Below, piece by piece: positions 6,928 to 10,524 of a DNA stretch of 10,524 bases. The notes below the pieces were generated by a model. The model had not been told where the DNA came from. It worked only from the letters and a program-made list of their open reading frames with translations, and did not search any database. Location of the stretch: NCBI GenBank assembly GCA_012519125.1, contig JAAYQY010000242.1, positions 1-10,524 of the forward strand, given 5' to 3'. This DNA comes from Spirochaetales bacterium (GTDB lineage: Bacteria; Spirochaetota; Spirochaetia; Sphaerochaetales; Sphaerochaetaceae). The translations under genes and the position numbers were made by a program. Positions within the stretch are counted from its first letter, which is position 1; each line of letters opens with the position of its first letter.

Positions 6928-7488
6928 ATGACTAAGCAGGTACAGAAAACATTGCTGGTGCTGGCCCGCGAGGCGATAGTTGGTACGCTTGCCCATGCTG
7001 CACAGCCAGTGTATGAACAGCTGAAGCGAGAGAAGAAGAGCCCCTACACCCAAGAGTTGGGTGCATTTGTCACGCTCCATACCCAAGAAGGGGAGCTGAG
7101 GGGGTGCATCGGCAATCTGTGGGGGGTGAGCCCGCTCTATCAGATGATACCCGATCTTGCCCGTCAGGCCGCCTTCTCAGACCCCAGGTTCAGGCCGATA
7201 AGGGAGGAAGAACTCCCCTCCTTGGTGCTTGAGATCAGCATCTTGAGCAAGATGCGGGTGCTTCAGGATTGGCATGATATCCGTCTTGGCAGCGACGGGG
7301 TGCTTCTCACCTACCACTATCATCGTGCGGTGTTCCTTCCCCAGGTAGCAACCGAACAGGGCTGGGACCTGGAAACCATGCTGCGGCAGCTGTGCCGAAA
7401 GGCAGGCCTTCCAGATCTTGCCTACACCGACGAGCTCTGCCGTTTTGAGGTGTTCCAGGCTGAGGTGTTCGATGAGACTTCAGTGTGA
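6928..7488 (+). CDS. AmmeMemoRadiSam system protein A (AMMECR1 domain)
   Basis: A 186-residue protein made almost entirely of the AMMECR1 domain. The invariant LRGCIG signature lies at residues 57-62, with Cys60 as the conserved cysteine. It is followed by DLARQAAFSDPRFRPI and LVLEISILSKMRVL, both typical of the family, and a late LPQVATEQGWDLETML block. The ATG at 6928 is preferred because GGAGG at 6915-6919 lies 8 nt upstream; an ATG at 6922 would leave only 2 nt, and still earlier starts would run inside the MEMO gene. The ribosome site lies within the last codons of the MEMO gene, and the 3' end overlaps the radical SAM gene, so the three products are probably made together. The molecular role is unknown. 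Confidence 0.92.
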   Translation: MTKQVQKTLLVLAREAIVGTLAHAAQPVYEQLKREKKSPYTQELGAFVTLHTQEGELRGCIGNLWGVSPLYQMIPDLARQAAFSDPRFRPIREEELPSLVLEISILSKMRVLQDWHDIRLGSDGVLLTYHYHRAVFLPQVATEQGWDLETMLRQLCRKAGLPDLAYTDELCRFEVFQAEVFDETSV

Positions 7489-8434
7489 CTTCTGTTATCA
7501 CCATTGCCGTCTGGATGAGGGCGAACGAGGCCTTTGCTCGGTCCGGGAACAGAAAGACGGGGTGTTGGTCACCCGATCGTATGGAGAGCTTGTCGCCCTC
7601 GCAGTAGACCCGGTCGAGAAGAAGCCGCTCTATCACTTTCTCCCATTCACCAAAACCCTCTCGCTGGCCATGTTTGGTTGCAACCTCAGCTGTACCTTTT
7701 GCCAGAACCATCAAATCAGCCAAGCAGGGTATGAAAAGGAGCATGTGTATCGGCATGTCGATGCAAAACAGATACCCCTCATGGCCAAAGAGATGCGCTG
7801 CCCTTCGGTGAGTTTCACTTACAGTGAGCCGTTGGTTTGGCAGGACTACCTGATGGAAGTGGCTGCTGCCTGTAAGGAAGCATCCCTTGCAACCATCATG
7901 GTGACCAATGGGACCTTCAGTGAAGAAGCCCTTATTCGCCTGAAGCCTCTCATCGATGCTTTCAATATCGATGTGAAAGGCGATGAGCAGTTCTACCGTG
8001 AAATGTGCAATGGCAGCCTGAAGCCGGTGCTGAGGGGACTGGATGTGTTGGCGAAGGGCCCGGCGCATGTGGAAGTGACCACCATGGTGATGGAAACCCG
8101 CCACAGCCTGGAAAATATCAGGACGATGGGCCGCCTCTTGGGAGATCTTGGTGTGCAGGTTTGGCATCTGAGCCGGTACTTTCCCCGGTATCTCTGTACC
8201 GATCCACCAACAAGCGAAGCGTACTTGCAGGAAGCGCTTTCGGTTGCCTGCCTCTCCTCCATACCCTATGTGTATGCAGGAAACTCCTCGCTTGGCCAAG
8301 GGACCTCCTGCCCCTCCTGCCATACCCTCCTCATCGAGGACAGGATGGCAAGAGATGCAGGCTATGCAAAACCGCTCGATCGTGGAGTCTGCCCGCAGTG
8401 CGGAGCTGCAATCTACGGCCGCTTCCAAGCATGA
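7472..8434 (+). CDS. AmmeMemoRadiSam system radical SAM enzyme
   Basis: A 320-residue radical SAM protein of the kind that accompanies MEMO and AMMECR1 proteins, related to pyruvate formate-lyase activating enzymes. The radical SAM cluster motif CxxxCxxC is Cys70, Cys74 and Cys77 in FGCNLSCTFCQN. An N-terminal cysteine set (Cys5, Cys8, Cys12, Cys22) comes first, in the pattern CxxCxxxC then GERGLCSVRE. A C-terminal pair of knuckles (Cys280/Cys283 and Cys307/Cys310) could bind zinc or another cluster; as I recall, both extra sets are normal for this subfamily. SFTYSEPLVW and the VTNG strand follow the SAM-domain order. The start at 7472 is set by GAGG (7462-7465), 6 nt upstream; it overlaps the AMMECR1 gene by 17 nt. 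An upstream ATG at 7418 would extend the protein into residues unlike the family. Confidence 0.93.
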   Translation: MRLQCDFCYHHCRLDEGERGLCSVREQKDGVLVTRSYGELVALAVDPVEKKPLYHFLPFTKTLSLAMFGCNLSCTFCQNHQISQAGYEKEHVYRHVDAKQIPLMAKEMRCPSVSFTYSEPLVWQDYLMEVAAACKEASLATIMVTNGTFSEEALIRLKPLIDAFNIDVKGDEQFYREMCNGSLKPVLRGLDVLAKGPAHVEVTTMVMETRHSLENIRTMGRLLGDLGVQVWHLSRYFPRYLCTDPPTSEAYLQEALSVACLSSIPYVYAGNSSLGQGTSCPSCHTLLIEDRMARDAGYAKPLDRGVCPQCGAAIYGRFQA

Positions 8435-8459
8435 CAGAGTCAAGCTTTTCCGATATACT
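8431..8459 (+). promoter_or_regulatory. Promoter candidate overlapping the radical SAM stop codon
   Basis: ATGACA (8431-8436) and TATACT (8454-8459) each match the sigma70 consensus at five of six positions and are separated by the ideal 17 bp. The -35 contains the TGA stop of the radical SAM gene. A start near 8466 leaves about 14 nt before the GTG start of the ABC-F gene, with the AGGAGA ribosome site at 8469-8474. This is the best-scoring promoter I see in the window. Confidence 0.55.
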
Positions 8460-8479
8460 CGGCCTTTCAGGAGAAAGGC

Positions 8480-10096
8480 GTGGTCAGACTCAATGGCATT
8501 AATGTCGCATATGGCGACCGATATATTCTTAGGGATGCAAACGTGCTGGTTCGTACCGGCGATCGCATCGGGTTGGTAGGTCCCAATGGGGCAGGAAAAA
8601 GCACCCTGCTTCGGGTCATCTGTGGGGAAGAGAAACCAGATAGCGGAGAAGTGCTCACCGAAGGTGGCACCATCATCGGCTATTTCAGCCAGAATGTGGG
8701 TGAAATGCAAGGTCGCACTGCCTTGGAAGAGGTCATTGCAGGCTCAGGGGCCGTCTATGAGATCGGTCTCGAACTTGAGAAGCTGGAGCACCGCATGGCC
8801 GATCCTGAGGGGAATTTCAGTGATGCGGATATGGATCGGTATGGGGAGTTGCAGAGCGAATACCTCGCTCGTGACGGGTATGACCTGGTCAGCCGCAGTG
8901 AGGAGATACTCACCGGCCTGGGCATCTCCAAGGAGCGTCATCACCAGATGGTGGAAACCTTCAGTGGTGGATGGAAGATGCGCATCGCCTTGGCCAAAAT
9001 ACTTGCCCTCATGCCCGATGTGCTCTTGATGGACGAACCGACGAACCACCTCGACTTGGAGTCGATCATCTACCTCGAGAATTGGCTCTCCTCCTTCAAG
9101 GGAGATCTGGTGATGACCAGCCATGACCGCCAGTTCATGACCCGCATCTGCAGCCGCACCATCGAGGTGGCCAACGGCGAGGTGACCAGCTACAGCGGTG
9201 ACTATGACTTTTACCTGCGTGAGCGGGAGATCCGCCGCGAACAGCTCATAGCCACCTTCAACCGTCAACAGGCTCGCTTTGCCAAGGACGAGGAGTTCAT
9301 CGCAAAGTTCGCTGCCCGAGCCAGCCACGCATCCTTGGTGCAGTCGCGCATCAAGGCTCTGGAGAAGATCGATCGCATCACCCTTCCGCCGGAGACGAAG
9401 CTCATGCAGGTGCAGTTTGCACCGTGTCAGAGAAGTGGGGACCAGGTGGTGGTGATGAAAGACCTTGCCAAGGAGTGGCCGCTTGCAGGAGGGAAGACCC
9501 ATCCGGTCTTCCATGGGGTCAGCGCAACGGTGATGCGAGGCAACAAGATTGCCCTCACCGGCGTGAACGGAGCGGGCAAGAGTACCCTGCTGAAGACCAT
9601 TGTCGGCATGACCGAACCCTGCGATGGACAGGTAAGCCTGGGAGCAAGTGTGAACCTCGGGTACTTCAGCCAGTACTCCAGCGACGTTCTCGATCCCGAC
9701 AAGACCATCTTTGAAGAAGTTTCGGACCGGGTCCCCATGACCACCATTCCTGTCCTGAGGGCGATGTTGGGGGCCTTCCTCTTCAGCGGTGATGATGTGG
9801 ACAAGAAGATCGGCCTGCTCAGCGGCGGGGAGAAGAGTCGTGTCATGCTTGCCTGCATGCTCGCAAATCCGGTGAACTTTCTGGTACTCGACGAACCGAC
9901 CAACCACCTGGACATCCAAAGCCGCGAGGTCCTGCTCGATGCGCTGGTGCGCTTTGAGGGAACCATCATGATCGTCAGCCACGACCGTTACTTTCTCAAG
10001 CATTTGGCAAACCGGGTGTTTGAGATCGATTGGGGCAAACTCAATATCTATGAAGGTGATTATTCCTACTACCTGCACAAAAGTGGCCGGGAGTAA
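8480..10096 (+). CDS. ABC-F family ATPase (ribosome-associated type)
   Basis: A 538-residue soluble protein with two ABC ATPase domains and no membrane segments, the ABC-F layout. Domain 1 has GPNGAGKST (34-42), signature SGGWK (162-166) and DEPTNHLD (185-192) with catalytic Glu186. Domain 2 has GVNGAGKST (361-369), SGGEK (448-452) and DEPTNHLD from 471 with Glu472. Both H-loops are present (SHDRQF, SHDRYF). The linker with KFAARASHASLVQSRIKALEK matches the P-site tRNA interaction motif region. From memory the FSGGWKMR and QSRIK features resemble the YheS/YdiF group, but the protein stops right after GDYSYYLHK and lacks that group's long C-terminal extension. ABC-F proteins act in the ribosomal E site and relieve stalling or confer antibiotic resistance; which applies here is unknown. 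Translation starts at GTG 8480, with AGGAGA (8469-8474) 5 nt before. Confidence 0.92.
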   Translation: MVRLNGINVAYGDRYILRDANVLVRTGDRIGLVGPNGAGKSTLLRVICGEEKPDSGEVLTEGGTIIGYFSQNVGEMQGRTALEEVIAGSGAVYEIGLELEKLEHRMADPEGNFSDADMDRYGELQSEYLARDGYDLVSRSEEILTGLGISKERHHQMVETFSGGWKMRIALAKILALMPDVLLMDEPTNHLDLESIIYLENWLSSFKGDLVMTSHDRQFMTRICSRTIEVANGEVTSYSGDYDFYLREREIRREQLIATFNRQQARFAKDEEFIAKFAARASHASLVQSRIKALEKIDRITLPPETKLMQVQFAPCQRSGDQVVVMKDLAKEWPLAGGKTHPVFHGVSATVMRGNKIALTGVNGAGKSTLLKTIVGMTEPCDGQVSLGASVNLGYFSQYSSDVLDPDKTIFEEVSDRVPMTTIPVLRAMLGAFLFSGDDVDKKIGLLSGGEKSRVMLACMLANPVNFLVLDEPTNHLDIQSREVLLDALVRFEGTIMIVSHDRYFLKHLANRVFEIDWGKLNIYEGDYSYYLHKSGRE

Positions 10097-10110
10097 CGAA
10101 GGAGAAACGT

Positions 10111-10521
10111 ATGGACATGCACTATGTGGAAAAAGCACGCCAGCTGCGCAGCAAGGGATACAACTGTGCCCAAGCGGTGGCTTGCAGTTTCAGTGAGGTT
10201 GTAGGACTGGATGAACAAGTCCTTTTCTCCATGATGGAAGGCTTCGGAGGAGGCATGGGTGGTCATCAGGCAACCTGCGGGGCCCTCAGCGGTGCTGTTG
10301 CCATAGCAGGACTTGTCACCAGCAAGGGGAGTGTGGAAGGTCAGACAAAAGCGCTTACGTATGCCAAGTCAAAAGCTCTGGTCCAAGCGTTTGAAGCACG
10401 TTGCAAGAGTCTGGTCTGCAAGGATTTGTTGGGCGAAGAGACGGGTGTTGAGTTGCATAGTTGTGAGCTTTGTGTAGAGGACGCTGTGCTTTTGGTGCAG
10501 GAAATGTTGCAAAACCGGTAA
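10111..10521 (+). CDS. C_GCAxxG_C_C family redox-type protein
   Basis: A 136-residue cysteine-rich protein. It shows the family pattern: YNCAQAV (Cys19), a glycine-rich GFGGGMGGHQATCGALSGA (Cys56), then Cys98, Cys103 and the pair Cys118/Cys121 in CELC. The family is thought to bind metal or take part in redox chemistry because of its fixed cysteines, but I know of no defined reaction. It is full length, has no signal peptide and is probably cytoplasmic. AAGGAG (10099-10104) lies 6 nt before the ATG, and the gene follows the ABC-F stop by 14 nt, so both are likely on one transcript. The stop codon ends 3 nt before the window edge; whether further genes follow cannot be seen. Confidence 0.88.
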   Translation: MDMHYVEKARQLRSKGYNCAQAVACSFSEVVGLDEQVLFSMMEGFGGGMGGHQATCGALSGAVAIAGLVTSKGSVEGQTKALTYAKSKALVQAFEARCKSLVCKDLLGEETGVELHSCELCVEDAVLLVQEMLQNR

Positions 10522-10524
10522 ACA

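Noticed and set aside
7418..7471. Earlier start for the radical SAM gene
   Set aside because: The extra 18 residues are AMMECR1 coding sequence in another frame; the family N terminus begins with the CxxC motif right after ATG 7472, which has a good ribosome site.
7307..8710. Open frame of 467 codons on the minus strand opposite the radical SAM gene
   Set aside because: It spans the ends of three real genes and their junctions, and its translation shows no known motif; the + strand genes explain the DNA fully.
8744..10138. Open frame of 464 codons on the minus strand opposite the ABC-F gene
   Set aside because: Same reasoning: it mirrors an ABC-F gene with both Walker A, signature and Walker B sets intact, and codes for nothing recognisable.

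Overview
The window looks like chromosomal DNA from a spirochaete, most likely Sphaerochaeta or a close relative. This is an inference from three things: the style of the binding-protein signal peptide (…LFAAGQTEA…), the ATPase-less sugar ABC operon followed by a cytoplasmic glycosidase, and moderately GC-rich codon use with strong AGGAGG-type ribosome sites. No marker gene fixes the taxon. All genes supported here lie on the + strand. I see no mobile element, CRISPR array, tRNA or rRNA.

Region 1 (1-5913) is a carbohydrate uptake and hydrolysis operon. The last codons of an upstream gene (1-30) are followed by a leader of about 180 bp that holds four inverted repeats. Then come a periplasmic sugar-binding protein (213-1565), an intercistronic hairpin with a short T-run (1581-1617), two MalF/MalG-type permeases overlapping by 4 nt (1703-2668, 2665-3510), and a GH3 beta-glycosidase without a signal peptide (3556-5913). 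The implied pathway is capture of a beta-linked oligosaccharide, import, and hydrolysis in the cytoplasm. No ATP-binding subunit is encoded here, so a shared MsmK/UgpC-type ATPase encoded elsewhere is implied. A terminator (5950-5993) closes the unit.

Region 2 (6014-8434) starts with a candidate promoter and holds a complete, tightly packed AmmeMemoRadiSam cluster: a MEMO1-like protein (system B), an AMMECR1 protein (system A) and the partner radical SAM enzyme. The first two genes are 5 nt apart and the last two overlap by 17 nt. To my knowledge the biochemical function of this conserved triad is unresolved, which makes it the most interesting system in the window.

Region 3 (8431-10521) carries an ABC-F ATPase (8480-10096), with a good promoter candidate that begins on the stop codon of the radical SAM gene, and 14 nt downstream a small cysteine-rich C_GCAxxG_C_C-family protein (10111-10521). 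The window ends 3 nt after that stop, so any terminator lies outside.
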